NCBI GenBank assembly: GCA_023391285.1
Contig: JAEWBF010000126.1
Location: forward strand, 1 to 64,000
Direction: 5' to 3'
Length of the DNA stretch: 64,000 nucleotides
Source of the DNA: Verrucomicrobiota bacterium
GTDB lineage: Bacteria > Verrucomicrobiota > Verrucomicrobiia > Opitutales > Opitutaceae
The translations under genes were made by a program, and so were the position numbers. A model generated the notes under the pieces. It saw nothing but the letters and a program-made list of their open reading frames with translations. It searched no databases and was not told the origin of the DNA. Shown in pieces: positions 43,415 to 52,094 of the stretch (positions within the stretch are counted from its first letter, which is position 1; the number at the start of each line of letters is the position of its first letter).

Positions 43415-44167
43415 CTACTCGCGGCCTTCTTTCGAGACGCCGGCGGGGTCGAAGATGTAGCCGATGCCGTGAACGGTGCGGAAGGCGGAGAGGTCGAGGC
43501 CGTGCTCTTTGAAGAGCTCGCGGACCTTTACGACGTATTGGTCGAGCGAGCGGCTGCGGACGTCGGCGTGAATGCCCCACACGGAGTGGATGAGGGCTTT
43601 GCGCGTGATCACGGTGCCTTGATTGGCGTTGAGGTAGGCAAGAATGCCCAATTCTTTCCGGCCGATTTTTTGAATCGTGCCGTCGGGAAACGCGATCTCG
43701 AGGCGGTCGGGGGTGACTTTGGCGCCGCAGAAGTCGAATGGCTGATCGCCAATGCGGACGTTTTTGGTGAGATTGTGGTCGGATTTCGACTCGGCGCGGC
43801 GTAATACTGCGCGGATACGGGCGACGAGTTCGGCGTAGCTGAAAGGTTTGGTGATGTAGTCGTCACCGCCGGATTCGAGGCCGCGGATTTTGGTCGTTTC
43901 GGTGATTTCGCCCGTGAGGAAGATAACCGGGACGCTGATGTCGGCGGCTTTGAGCTCGTCGAGGAGGTTGAATCCGCTCCCGTCGGGCAGGCTGATGTCG
44001 AGCAACAGGAGGTTGGCGAAGTTATGTTTGAGGAAACGCAGCGCGTGCGCGGTGCGGTTGCAGATCTGAGTCTGCATGCCGGCGCGTTCGAGATGCTCGG
44101 CGATGAGGTTGGCGAGTTCGACTTCGTCTTCGACTACAACGACCAACGGTTTCGGTTCAGCGCGCAT
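43415..44167 (-). CDS. OmpR-family response regulator
   Basis: The 250-aa product has a receiver domain with the acidic cluster in VVVVEDEVELA, Asp57 in LLLLDISLPDGSG, VIFLTGEITET and the conserved Lys in YITKPFSYAELV. The C-terminal winged helix includes GRKELGILAYLNANQGTVIT and SRSLDQYVVKVRELFKEHG, ending with the VHGIGYIF wing typical of OmpR proteins. No kinase gene is adjacent, so it is an orphan regulator here. It is divergent from hisG across 119 nt. A TTGACA-like hexamer on its sense strand near 44218-44223 could be part of its promoter. Confidence 0.93.
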   Translation of the reverse strand: MRAEPKPLVVVVEDEVELANLIAEHLERAGMQTQICNRTAHALRFLKHNFANLLLLDISLPDGSGFNLLDELKAADISVPVIFLTGEITETTKIRGLESGGDDYITKPFSYAELVARIRAVLRRAESKSDHNLTKNVRIGDQPFDFCGAKVTPDRLEIAFPDGTIQKIGRKELGILAYLNANQGTVITRKALIHSVWGIHADVRSRSLDQYVVKVRELFKEHGLDLSAFRTVHGIGYIFDPAGVSKEGRE

Positions 44168-44286
44168 TGGAAAGGGGGAACGATGCGTTCCGGGGGTATG
44201 TGAATTTTACAATGCTATTTGTCAAAAGCGAATAGCCGCGGAGAGATCAGGGAATTGCCGAGAACGAGAATTTTCTTGAAGGCGAG

Positions 44287-45195
44287 TTGTGCCATGTGAG
44301 CGTGACGCGCGTGTCCGCTCGAAAACCGCTTCTGATGCTCGGGTTGCCGAAAGGCAGTCTCGAGGAGTCCACCAAAAATCTGTTCGGCAAAGCTGGCTGG
44401 AAGATCACGACCAGTTCGCGCTCCTACAAGCCGTCGATCAACGATGATGAACTCGACGGCCGCTTCGTGCGCGCGCAGGAAATCAGCCGGTATGTGGAGC
44501 ACGGGTTTTTCGACTGCGGACTGACGGGCAGCGACTGGATCAAGGAGAACGAGTCCGACGTGGTCGAAGTGTGCGATTTGGTTTACAGCCGCGCATCGAC
44601 GCAGAAATCGCGTTGGGTGCTGTGCGTGCCGGAGGCGTCGGATATCACGAAACCGGAGCAACTCGCGGGCAAGCGCGTGGCGACCGAGCTCGTCGGGACG
44701 GTGAAGCGTTATTTCGAGCAGAAAGGAATTCCGGTTCAGGTGGAGTTTTCCTGGGGCGCGACTGAGGTGAAAGTGCCGGACCTGGTGGACGCGATCGTGG
44801 ACATCACGGAGACGGGCAGTTCGCTGCGAGCGAACAAGCTCCGGATTGTGGATACGCTGCTGGAAACCAACACGAAGTTCATCGCAAACAAGGCGAGTTG
44901 GGAGAATCCGGAAAAGCGGAAGAAGATTGAGATGATCGCGCTGCTCTTGCGGGGGGCGCTCGAGGCGGAGACGAAGGTCGGTTTGAAGATGAACCTGCCG
45001 CGGGCCTCGTTGGAAAAGCTGGTGCAGGCGCTGCCCGCGCTGCGCAATCCGACGATTTCGCATCTGAGCAATCCGGACTGGGTCGCGATCGAAACGATCA
45101 TCGACGAGAGTGTGGTGCGGGAAATCATCCCGCAGCTGAAGGCGCTCGGAGCGGAAGGGATAGTTGAATATCCGCTGAATAAGGTTGTCTATTGA
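44287..45195 (+). CDS. hisG: ATP phosphoribosyltransferase, long form (HisG_L)
   Basis: The 302-aa product catalyses the first, feedback-controlled step of histidine synthesis, joining ATP and PRPP. It has MLGLPKGSLEESTKNLFGKA, DCGLTGSDWIKENE, and the PRPP-binding segment KRVATELVGTVKRYFEQKGI. A C-terminal regulatory domain follows (IEMIALLLRGALEAETKVGL ... PTISHLSNPDWVAIETIID), which marks the long HisZ-independent form. The frame starts with TTG at 44287, preceded by GAAGG; GTG codons at 44296, 44302 and 44311 are alternatives. It is separate from any other his gene and is followed after 3 nt by the amidase gene. Confidence 0.95.
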   Translation: MCHVSVTRVSARKPLLMLGLPKGSLEESTKNLFGKAGWKITTSSRSYKPSINDDELDGRFVRAQEISRYVEHGFFDCGLTGSDWIKENESDVVEVCDLVYSRASTQKSRWVLCVPEASDITKPEQLAGKRVATELVGTVKRYFEQKGIPVQVEFSWGATEVKVPDLVDAIVDITETGSSLRANKLRIVDTLLETNTKFIANKASWENPEKRKKIEMIALLLRGALEAETKVGLKMNLPRASLEKLVQALPALRNPTISHLSNPDWVAIETIIDESVVREIIPQLKALGAEGIVEYPLNKVVY

Positions 45196-45198
45196 GTG

Positions 45199-46146
45199 AT
45201 GAAAAATCGGCGCACGAAACTTCCGGGCGGAGCAGGCTACAGCCATCCGTCCACGCGCGGCACGACGGTGAAGCTTGGGTTGCTTCAGCACGCCTGCTCG
45301 CCGAATCCCGCGGAGAACCTGAAGAAGACGATCGAGCTTGCAGAAAAAGCGGCGAAGCAAGGCGCGAACATCATCTGCACGCAGGAATTGTTTCGCTCGC
45401 AGTATTTCTGCCAGAGCGAGGACCACGAGCACTTCAAGCTGGCCGAGCCGATTCCAGGTGGACCGAGCACGGTGGCGCTGCAGAAAGTCGCGAAGAAACA
45501 CGGAGTCGTGATCATCGGTTCGTTGTTCGAACGGCGCGCAAGCGGGCTGTATCACAATACCGCGGTGATCATCGACGCGGATGGGAAGTTGTTGGGCGTG
45601 TATCGAAAGATGCACATTCCGGACGATCCGCTTTACTACGAGAAGTTCTATTTCACGCCGGGGGACACGGGTTTTCGCGCGTGGGACACAAAGTTCGGCA
45701 AGATCGGCGTGCTCGTTTGCTGGGACCAATGGTATCCCGAAGGCGCGCGGCTGACGGCGATGCAGGGTGCGGAAATCCTGTTTTATCCGACGGCGATCGG
45801 CTGGCATCCGGGCGAGAAAGAAGAATACGGCGAGAACCAGCATGGCGCGTGGGAGACGATCCAGCGCAGTCATGCGGTCGCGAACGGCTGTTATGTCGCG
45901 GCGGTGAATCGCATCGGCACGGAAGTGCTCGAGAAGGTGGGCGGGCCCGGGATCGAGTTTTGGGGCCAGAGCTTCGTCGCGGGGACGAGTGGTCAGATTC
46001 TCGCGAAAGCGAGCATCGATAAAGAAGAAGTCATGATCGTGCCGGTGGAGTTGGGTAAGGTCGACGTGACGCGCACGCACTGGCCGTTTTTGCGCGATCG
46101 GCGGATCGATGCTTACGAGAACCTGACGAAGCGGTTTATCGATTAA
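45199..46146 (+). CDS. aguB: N-carbamoylputrescine amidase (nitrilase superfamily)
   Basis: From ATG 45199 the protein is 315 aa; a GTG at 45271 would remove an N-terminal extension that looks atypical. The Glu-Lys-Cys triad of the nitrilase superfamily is visible: Glu63 in CTQELFRSQYFC, Lys137 in GVYRKMHIPDDPLYYEKFYF, Cys174 in VLVCWDQWYPEGARL. These flanking motifs are characteristic of AguB-type enzymes, which convert N-carbamoylputrescine to putrescine, CO2 and ammonia. The agmatine deiminase gene follows, completing the route from agmatine. It begins 3 nt after the hisG stop, which suggests co-transcription with histidine synthesis. No arginine decarboxylase is encoded in the window. Confidence 0.92.
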   Translation: MKNRRTKLPGGAGYSHPSTRGTTVKLGLLQHACSPNPAENLKKTIELAEKAAKQGANIICTQELFRSQYFCQSEDHEHFKLAEPIPGGPSTVALQKVAKKHGVVIIGSLFERRASGLYHNTAVIIDADGKLLGVYRKMHIPDDPLYYEKFYFTPGDTGFRAWDTKFGKIGVLVCWDQWYPEGARLTAMQGAEILFYPTAIGWHPGEKEEYGENQHGAWETIQRSHAVANGCYVAAVNRIGTEVLEKVGGPGIEFWGQSFVAGTSGQILAKASIDKEEVMIVPVELGKVDVTRTHWPFLRDRRIDAYENLTKRFID

Positions 46147-46155
46147 AAACCTGAT

Positions 46156-46231
46156 CTCGCGCCAAGGACGCAGAGGACGCGAAGGGAGGCAGGCGCTGGG
46201 TCCTCTGCGGTCTTTGCGATCGTTGCGCGAG
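46156..46231. repeat. Nested inverted repeat between aguB and aguA
   Basis: CTCGCGC (46156-46162) pairs with GCGCGAG (46225-46231), and CGCAGAGGAC (46169-46178) pairs with GTCCTCTGCG (46200-46209). The arms also show a roughly 10-nt internal period (GGACGCAGA, GGACGCGAA). The structure resembles the larger element at 62257-62477. It could fold in RNA or act as a processing signal between the two polyamine genes. Confidence 0.7.
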
Positions 46232-46273
46232 GCGTCTGTCTAATCCGAGATATCCGTGGCCAAGACATCCAAA

Positions 46274-47341
46274 ATGAAACAAACACCGTCCGCGCTCGGT
46301 TTTCGCATGCCGGCGGAGTGGGAGCCGCAGGAGGCCGTTTGGCTTTCGTGGCCGCATAACCGCAAGTCGTGGCCGGGGCAATTTCGCCCGGTGCCGGAGG
46401 CGTTTGCGACGTTTGTGGCGGCGATCAGCCGGTTTCAGGACGTGCGGATCAACTGCGCGGAGAAACTGCAGGCTCGGGCGAAGCGGTTTTGCGAGAAGGC
46501 TGGCGCGGAGATGTCGCGGGTGACGTTCTACGATCATCCGACCAACGACGCGTGGTGCCGCGATCACGGGCCGATCTTCGTGAAGAACGACAAGACCGGT
46601 GAAGTCGCGATCACGGATTGGGCTTACAATGCGTGGGGCGACAAGTATCCGCCGTATGATTTGGACAACGAGATCCCGCCGAGCATCGCGAAGAAGCTGA
46701 AGATGCGGCGCTTCGTGAACGACATGGTCCTGGAAGGCGGATCGATCGACGTGAACGGCGCGGGGCTGCTGCTGACGAGCGAGCAGTGTTTGTTGAACGA
46801 GAACCGGAATCCGCATCTCACGCGCGAGCAGATCGAGCGTAATTTGATGGATTATCTCGGCGTGAAGACGATCCTGTGGGTGGGCGAAGGTATCATCGGC
46901 GATGATACGGACGGCCATATCGACGACATCACGCGTTTCTACCGCGAGGATGCGTTCGTGACGTGCGTGGAAAAGAACAAGCGCGATCCGAATCACAAGA
47001 TTCTCGAGGAGGTGATGGAGCGGCTGAAGAGTTTCCGCACGCCGAAGGGGAAGAAGTTCGAGATCGCGACGCTGCCGATGCCGAAGCCGTTTGGGTTCAA
47101 GGGGCAGATGGTGCCGGCGAGTTATGCGAATTTTCTCGTGATCAACGGCGCGGTGCTGGTGCCGAATTTTCGGCAGCCGAAGCGCGATGCGGAAGCGAAC
47201 GAGGTGCTTGGGGCGTGTTTCCCGGGGCGCGAAGTGATTCCGATCGATTGCTATCACATTATTTGGGGGCTCGGGACGCTGCATTGTTTGTCGCAGCAGC
47301 AACCCGCCTCCGCCAAGGCTTCGGCGGGCAGGCCCGCCTGA
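46274..47341 (+). CDS. aguA: Agmatine deiminase
   Basis: From ATG 46274 the protein is 355 aa (a GTG at 46256 adds six residues). It has the guanidine-modifying enzyme pattern: ALGFRMPAEWEPQEAVWLSW, WCRDHGPIFVKND, the catalytic His/Glu region GDDTDGHIDDITRFY, and the nucleophile Cys in GTLHCLSQQQP (about residue 338). It converts agmatine to N-carbamoylputrescine plus ammonia. The last 12 or so residues (ASAKASAGRPA) are not family-like. They are encoded by a dispersed hairpin repeat (47306-47333) that has run into the 3' end of the gene and supplied a new stop. It works with the aguB product upstream to make putrescine. Confidence 0.94.
   Translation: MKQTPSALGFRMPAEWEPQEAVWLSWPHNRKSWPGQFRPVPEAFATFVAAISRFQDVRINCAEKLQARAKRFCEKAGAEMSRVTFYDHPTNDAWCRDHGPIFVKNDKTGEVAITDWAYNAWGDKYPPYDLDNEIPPSIAKKLKMRRFVNDMVLEGGSIDVNGAGLLLTSEQCLLNENRNPHLTREQIERNLMDYLGVKTILWVGEGIIGDDTDGHIDDITRFYREDAFVTCVEKNKRDPNHKILEEVMERLKSFRTPKGKKFEIATLPMPKPFGFKGQMVPASYANFLVINGAVLVPNFRQPKRDAEANEVLGACFPGREVIPIDCYHIIWGLGTLHCLSQQQPASAKASAGRPA
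47306..47333. repeat. Hairpin repeat forming the aguA 3' end
   Basis: The Cys-free tail of AguA is encoded by a GC-rich hairpin (arms CCGCC and GGCGG around AAGGCTT) of a type often seen dispersed in bacterial genomes. It is translated as PASAKASAGRPA in this frame. A second dispersed repeat begins at 47379. Confidence 0.55.
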
Positions 47342-47378
47342 GGCGCGCGGACGGTTTGAAGGTAGGCGCGCGCCTAAG

Positions 47379-47408
47379 TGGATTCTTCGCTTCGCTCAGA
47401 ATGACAAA
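47379..47408. repeat. 30-bp exact dispersed repeat, copy 1
   Basis: A 30-nt sequence whose core is GATTCTTCGCTTCGCTCAGA is found identically at 54795-54824. It contains an imperfect TTCT...AGAA palindrome. Here it lies between aguA and the lipoprotein gene. Confidence 0.8.
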
Positions 47409-47451
47409 GGTGGTAGGGCAGTGGGGCATCGATTTTTCGAAACCCTTTCTC

Positions 47452-47922
47452 ATGCGCGCATTCCTAGTTCTCCTCCTGACGTTCGGTTCAATTGCTTTCA
47501 CGGGCTGCGAGTCGGCGGATTTGCCGCCCCGGTTGCGGGAGCGGTTTGAGGCGCCGCAGCCGAAGATTCGCGAATATCAGGCGGAGCAGAAAGAGGTGTT
47601 CGAGGCGGCGCGGCGGGCGATGAAGCGGATCGATTTCACGGTGTCGCGTGCGGCGGGCGCTCAAGGGGTGATTCGTGCGCATAGCGGGTTGCGGTCGGGG
47701 GAGGCGTTCGGGATTGCGCGCCAGAACGCGTTGGAGGTGAAGATCGATTCGTTTACGCCGGGCGTGACGCAAGTGGCTGTCGTCGTGCGTGAACAGGAGG
47801 AAAGCGAAGGCTTCCGCGGGGCGACGGATATCGCGGTGCGGGAGCATGGGTTGTATGGGTCGTATTTTGCGGCGCTGGAGGCCGAGTTGGGGGAAACCGG
47901 CGAAGAGGTCGTGGCGCCGTAA
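47452..47922 (+). CDS. Putative lipoprotein of unknown function
   Basis: The ATG at 47452 gives 156 aa with a signal peptide and lipobox AFTGC (Cys19), so it is probably membrane-anchored and periplasmic. The mature part has a helical segment (REYQAEQKEVFEAARRAMKR) followed by a small alpha/beta region (IDFTVSRAAGAQGVIRAHSG, NALEVKIDSFTPGVTQVAVV). This pattern recalls small DUF3568-type lipoproteins, but I cannot assign a family. It is followed by rpsA after 212 nt. There is no sign of shared function with its neighbours. Confidence 0.75.
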   Translation: MRAFLVLLLTFGSIAFTGCESADLPPRLRERFEAPQPKIREYQAEQKEVFEAARRAMKRIDFTVSRAAGAQGVIRAHSGLRSGEAFGIARQNALEVKIDSFTPGVTQVAVVVREQEESEGFRGATDIAVREHGLYGSYFAALEAELGETGEEVVAP

Positions 47923-48134
47923 TGTGATCCAAATTGGGGCTTGCGGGCCTTGAGCGGGTTCGGGAATGTCGGCCCTTCGCGGCACTTGCTATCGGTTCGG
48001 TCGACGTCGCCGCGTGCTCCCGTCGATCGCTACACGTCAGTTAACAGTCAACCTACGGCTTGCCGCTTAGCGGCGGGCCACCGGCCGGCGGATCGACGTT
48101 CTGGAGCAGACGGCGTTTCGCGGGTCTCCGTTAT

Positions 48135-49808
48135 ATGAGTTCAGTCATGCAAGAGCTGCTGGAGCAGTCCTCCTTCGACAAGTTGAAGGAAGGTTCGATC
48201 GTTCCGGGCGTCATCACCGAAATCCGCCAGAACGAAGTCGTCGTCGATATTGGCGGCAAATCCGAAGGCCTTATTCCCGCCAACGAGTTCATCGACATCG
48301 GCGAGCTGCAGATCGGCTCCACGATCGAGGTCCTCGTGCAGAAACTCGAAGGCAAGGACGGCGCGCCCGTTCTCTCCTACGATTTGGCCGAGCAAAAGAA
48401 GAACTGGGATAACATCCTCACCAAGTTCCCCGAAGGCTCCGTGGCCGCTGGCCGCGTGAAGGCCAAGGTGAAAGGTGGCCTGATCGTCTCGATCGGCGTC
48501 GATGCGTTCATGCCGGCTTCGCACATCGATGTGCAGCCGCCCAAGAACCTCGATCAATACGTCGGCCAGACCTACGACTTCAAGGTCCTCAAAATCAATC
48601 TCGAGCGGAAGAACATCGTTCTCTCGCGCCGCGAGCTCATCGAAGAGCAGCGCACCACGAAGCGTCGCAACCTCCTCGAGTCGATTCAACCCGGCCAAGT
48701 TCGCCGCGGTGTCGTCAAGAACATCACCGATTTCGGTGCGTTCATCGATCTCGATGGCATGGACGGCCTGCTCCACATCACCGACATGTCGTGGGGCCGC
48801 ATCTCGCACCCGAGCGAAATGCTCAAGCAGGGCGAGGAAGTTCAGGTCATGATCATCGAAGTGAACCGCGACAAAGAACGCGTTTCGCTCGGCCTGAAGC
48901 AGACCACGAAGAATCCGTGGGACGAAATCGACCGCAAGTTCCCGGTCGGCGCGAAGGTCCACGGCAAGGTCGTCAACCTCGTGCCCTACGGCGCGTTCGT
49001 TGAGATCGAACCCGGCGTCGAAGGTCTCGTGCACATCACCGAGATGTCCTGGACGAAGCGCATCACCAAGCCCTCCGAGCTGCTCAAGGTTGGTCAGGAG
49101 CTCGATGCGGTGGTCCTCGGCATCCAGAAGGACGAGCAGAAGATCTCGCTCGGCCTCCGTCAGCTCGAGCCGAATCCGTGGGACATGGTTCGCCACAACT
49201 ATCCGATCGGCGCTCGCGTGCGCGGCAAGGTCCGCAACATGACGACCTACGGTGCGTTCATCGAACTCGAAGAAGGCATCGACGGTATGGTGCACGTCTC
49301 CGACATGAGCTGGACCCGCAAGGTGAACCACCCGTCGGAAGTCCTGAAGAAGAGCGACGAAGTCGACGCGATCGTGCTCGACGTCGATCCGAACCAGCAG
49401 CGCATCAGCCTCGGCATGAAGCAGCTGCAGACGGATCCGTGGTCGGACATCGATTCGTTCTTCCGCATCGGCGATGTCGTGAAGGGCACCGTCACCAAGA
49501 TCACGTCGTTCGGCGCCTTCGTGGAGCTGAAGGACGGCATCGACGGACTCGTGCACATCTCGCAGATCAGCGAGGAGCGCATCGACAAGGTGAAGGACGT
49601 CTTGAAGCCCGGTCAGGAAGTCAGCGCCCGCGTGATCAAGATCGATCGCGAAGAGCGCCGTCTCGGCCTGTCGATCAAGGCGGCCAACTACTCGGAAGAG
49701 CAGCTCGCGGCCGAAACCTCGGCTTACGAAGCGCTCAACCGCAGCAGCGCCGGCACCGACATGATGAACCTCGGCGACATTCTCGACGAGGCGTCGAAGA
49801 AGGAGTGA
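48135..49808 (+). CDS. rpsA: 30S ribosomal protein S1
   Basis: From ATG 48135 the protein is 557 aa with six S1 (OB-fold) repeats, as in E. coli S1. They start near EGSIVPGVITEIRQNEVVVD, EGSVAAGRVKAKVKGGLIVS, PGQVRRGVVKNITDFGAFID, VGAKVHGKVVNLVPYGAFVE, IGARVRGKVRNMTTYGAFIE and IGDVVKGTVTKITSFGAFVE. S1 brings mRNA to the 30S subunit, especially those with weak ribosome-binding sites. Codon use here differs from that of neighbouring genes: it strongly prefers C-ending codons (GTC, ATC, CTC), as expected for a highly expressed gene. A strong intrinsic terminator follows at 49855. The 212-nt leader may be long enough for autoregulation. Confidence 0.97.
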   Translation: MSSVMQELLEQSSFDKLKEGSIVPGVITEIRQNEVVVDIGGKSEGLIPANEFIDIGELQIGSTIEVLVQKLEGKDGAPVLSYDLAEQKKNWDNILTKFPEGSVAAGRVKAKVKGGLIVSIGVDAFMPASHIDVQPPKNLDQYVGQTYDFKVLKINLERKNIVLSRRELIEEQRTTKRRNLLESIQPGQVRRGVVKNITDFGAFIDLDGMDGLLHITDMSWGRISHPSEMLKQGEEVQVMIIEVNRDKERVSLGLKQTTKNPWDEIDRKFPVGAKVHGKVVNLVPYGAFVEIEPGVEGLVHITEMSWTKRITKPSELLKVGQELDAVVLGIQKDEQKISLGLRQLEPNPWDMVRHNYPIGARVRGKVRNMTTYGAFIELEEGIDGMVHVSDMSWTRKVNHPSEVLKKSDEVDAIVLDVDPNQQRISLGMKQLQTDPWSDIDSFFRIGDVVKGTVTKITSFGAFVELKDGIDGLVHISQISEERIDKVKDVLKPGQEVSARVIKIDREERRLGLSIKAANYSEEQLAAETSAYEALNRSSAGTDMMNLGDILDEASKKE

Positions 49809-49854
49809 TCAGCGGATCGCCCGCGAATCACGCCAAACCACGCGAATTAACCAA

Positions 49855-49883
49855 GCCGCCCGGAGAGATCCGGGCGGCTTTTT
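49855..49883 (+). terminator. Intrinsic terminator of rpsA
   Basis: GCCGCCCGGA-GAGA-TCCGGGCGGC is a perfect 10-bp stem with a 4-nt loop, followed directly by TTTTT. It is 47 nt after the rpsA stop, and is the clearest Rho-independent terminator in the window. Confidence 0.9.
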
Positions 49884-49917
49884 CGTGGAGGATTCGCGGA
49901 GGGAGTGACGGCGGACG

Positions 49918-49938
49918 TTGTAATATAATGTATTACAA
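49918..49938. promoter_or_regulatory. AT-rich perfect 8-bp inverted repeat
   Basis: TTGTAATA-TAATG-TATTACAA is perfect and very AT-rich in a G+C-rich region, between the rpsA terminator and the 3' end of the minus-strand operon. It could be an operator for a dimeric repressor or a terminator stem for the minus-strand operon. No gene starts nearby, which argues against an operator. Confidence 0.5.
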
Positions 49939-49971
49939 GTCGGCTTGGGGCGTGAATCGGGTGGTGACTTG

Positions 49972-52062
49972 CTATTTGACGCGAAGCGAGCCGAAGAGCG
50001 GCCAGTCCCAGGCGAAATCTCCATCGGGGCCGGTGTCGACTCGCAGCACGAGCGTGCGGGCAAAGCCGGCAGGAAGATCGAGGCGGCGGCTGACGATTCC
50101 GCGATGGGAGGGGTTGTCGCGGGCGTTGAAGTGTTCGTGAAACACGACGGATTCGGTGCCGTCGCCGTTCAGGACAACCCAAGTGATTCCGACACCGTCG
50201 GAATGGCCTCCGCGATCGTAGGAACCCGCGCGCATCGTTTGGAGCAGTTCAATGCTCGCGGCTTCATCCGGGAGGCGAAACTTCACTTCCGAGTAGGGAG
50301 TAAACTGATACATCGTGCCGCCCTCCACCTGGAACTCGGCGAGCGGCGCGTAGAGACGCCAGGAGAAGGGCTGCAGCTCGAAGTCCGCAAGGTGGGCGAC
50401 GGGGCGTTCTGCCGAACGTTCGAACTCCAACGCAGCGTTCGCGTCCGGGCCGAAGCTCTCGACGACCGAAAAGTGGCTGGGCGGAAGACCGGTTGCGGCG
50501 ATGAGTTCGCGGGCATTTTCAAGCGTGGGATTCCAGATGTAGCGGTGATGAGACGGAGGAATGCCACCGGTGAATCCATTGACGGTGCGCTGTTTGATGC
50601 GCAGCGCCGCGCTCCAGGCATCGAGGTTGAGCCAAGTGTCCGGCTGGTTTGCGTATCCGTAAGCGAATACAAGGATCGGGCGCGTGCCGGCTTTGTGCCA
50701 GGCGGCGATCATGGCGTCGGAGCGTTGGCGGGCGACCGCGAGTTCGGTGACGGGTTGACGCGTGCCAAGGCCTTCGAGGGCGAAGGCGCAGCCGAGTCCG
50801 ATTGCGATGACGCGACGCCAGCCGGCGGGGTGCCAGAGAGAAGTCAGGACGAGCGCCGCGGAGAGCGCGATGGTCGCGTGGACCAGTGCGGCCACACGGC
50901 CGCTGCCGCGGAAGGCACGAAGCACATCGATCTTGTCTGCGAGCACGACCCATGGGGCGAACCCTCCTTCGGTCCAGCGAGTGAAGAAGAGCACGGTCAA
51001 GGCGGCGCCGCCGGCGAGCGCCAGCATCCAAACGCCGGCGGCGCGGCGGCGGTTTTTCCAACCGAGCACAAGCGCGGCGACGAGCGCGATCCAAGGCAGA
51101 AATCCGACGAACCAGGAGTGTTCAACCTGATCGTGGTGTCCGCCGGGCCACCCGAGAGGATAGATGGCGTGTGCGGGCGAGGTGGTGAACCATGATTTCC
51201 AAGTTGGCGTGAGATAATCGATCTCCGCCATCGTGCGGGCGACGCCGGTGTGGCGTGCTTTGATGTAAGCGACGGCCGTCAGTGCAGCGAGACCGCAGCC
51301 GACGACGGCAATGGCGGTGGGGGCGATCCAACGACGATGTGACGACCGACCAGCGATTGTGTGGAGCTGGGGCGGATGGAAGCGTCGAGCAGCGAACCAG
51401 ATTGCAACGACCGCGACGGTGATGATTGCGCCGAAAAAGGCGAGGTAGGGGCCGGCGGCGAACTGCCAGGCAAACCACCCGCTGGCGGAAAGGAGTTGCG
51501 TGTGATGGCGGTTTTCGCACCAGCGAACGAGTTCGCTCCAGCCAAGAAGCAGGGGGAAAAAGGGCAGCATCTGCATGTGCGTGCCGGTGAGCCACACGAC
51601 GATCGTCGAAGACGTGGCGGCGAAAACCATCGGGCCCCGAAGGCATGCGGCGATTTTCAACGCTGCGACGAGACGGAGGGCAGCGAGGGCGTTGAGGGTG
51701 GCGACGGCGACAAACCAGAATTGCCAGGAACGGTCGATCGAGAGCGTCAGCGAACGAAAGAGTGCGTAGATGGGCAGCGTGCCAGCATGGGTGTCGCTGA
51801 AGCCGAGGGTGTTGCGCGCGGGAAAAAACTGGCCGGGGGAATTCCAATCGTAAACGCCGCGCAGAGTCTGAAAGCCATGTTCGAGGACGAGTTGGTTGAA
51901 ACGGCCGTCGCCCAAGTCGCCGGGATAGGCCCTTCCGCCGCTCAACCAGATGCCCTGCGTCACATGGAAGATCGCGGCGAGCAGCCATGCGGTGGTCCAC
52001 ACCGCCAGAGCGATGCGGGCAAAACGGGCACGAGAAAGACCAGGTGAAGCGGGAACTTGCAC
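49972..52062 (-). CDS. Polytopic membrane protein of the polysaccharide operon
   Basis: The frame runs open well into the upstream GT4 gene, but that N-terminal part is an Arg-rich shadow. Probable starts are GTG 52062 (696 aa, used here) or TTG 52098, which overlaps the GT4 stop. About nine to eleven TM segments lie between about residues 12 and 460 (IALAVWTTAWLLAAIFHV, IALVAALVLGWKN, VLFFTRWTEGG). A soluble C-terminal half with a beta-rich end (DLPAGFARTLVLRVDTGPDG, WDWPLFGSL) follows. The layout recalls GT-C-type or YfhO-like membrane glycosyltransferases, but I see no decisive motif. It is the last gene of the operon and probably acts on lipid-linked or surface sugars (inference). Confidence 0.65.
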   Translation of the reverse strand: MQVPASPGLSRARFARIALAVWTTAWLLAAIFHVTQGIWLSGGRAYPGDLGDGRFNQLVLEHGFQTLRGVYDWNSPGQFFPARNTLGFSDTHAGTLPIYALFRSLTLSIDRSWQFWFVAVATLNALAALRLVAALKIAACLRGPMVFAATSSTIVVWLTGTHMQMLPFFPLLLGWSELVRWCENRHHTQLLSASGWFAWQFAAGPYLAFFGAIITVAVVAIWFAARRFHPPQLHTIAGRSSHRRWIAPTAIAVVGCGLAALTAVAYIKARHTGVARTMAEIDYLTPTWKSWFTTSPAHAIYPLGWPGGHHDQVEHSWFVGFLPWIALVAALVLGWKNRRRAAGVWMLALAGGAALTVLFFTRWTEGGFAPWVVLADKIDVLRAFRGSGRVAALVHATIALSAALVLTSLWHPAGWRRVIAIGLGCAFALEGLGTRQPVTELAVARQRSDAMIAAWHKAGTRPILVFAYGYANQPDTWLNLDAWSAALRIKQRTVNGFTGGIPPSHHRYIWNPTLENARELIAATGLPPSHFSVVESFGPDANAALEFERSAERPVAHLADFELQPFSWRLYAPLAEFQVEGGTMYQFTPYSEVKFRLPDEAASIELLQTMRAGSYDRGGHSDGVGITWVVLNGDGTESVVFHEHFNARDNPSHRGIVSRRLDLPAGFARTLVLRVDTGPDGDFAWDWPLFGSLRVK

Positions 52063-52094
52063 CGCTACAACGTGCCGGAGCGCGGTCGGTCTGA

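Noticed and set aside
47923..48134. A riboswitch or attenuator in the rpsA leader
   Set aside because: The leader is 212 nt, but I could not identify a conserved aptamer or a clear terminator/antiterminator pair.
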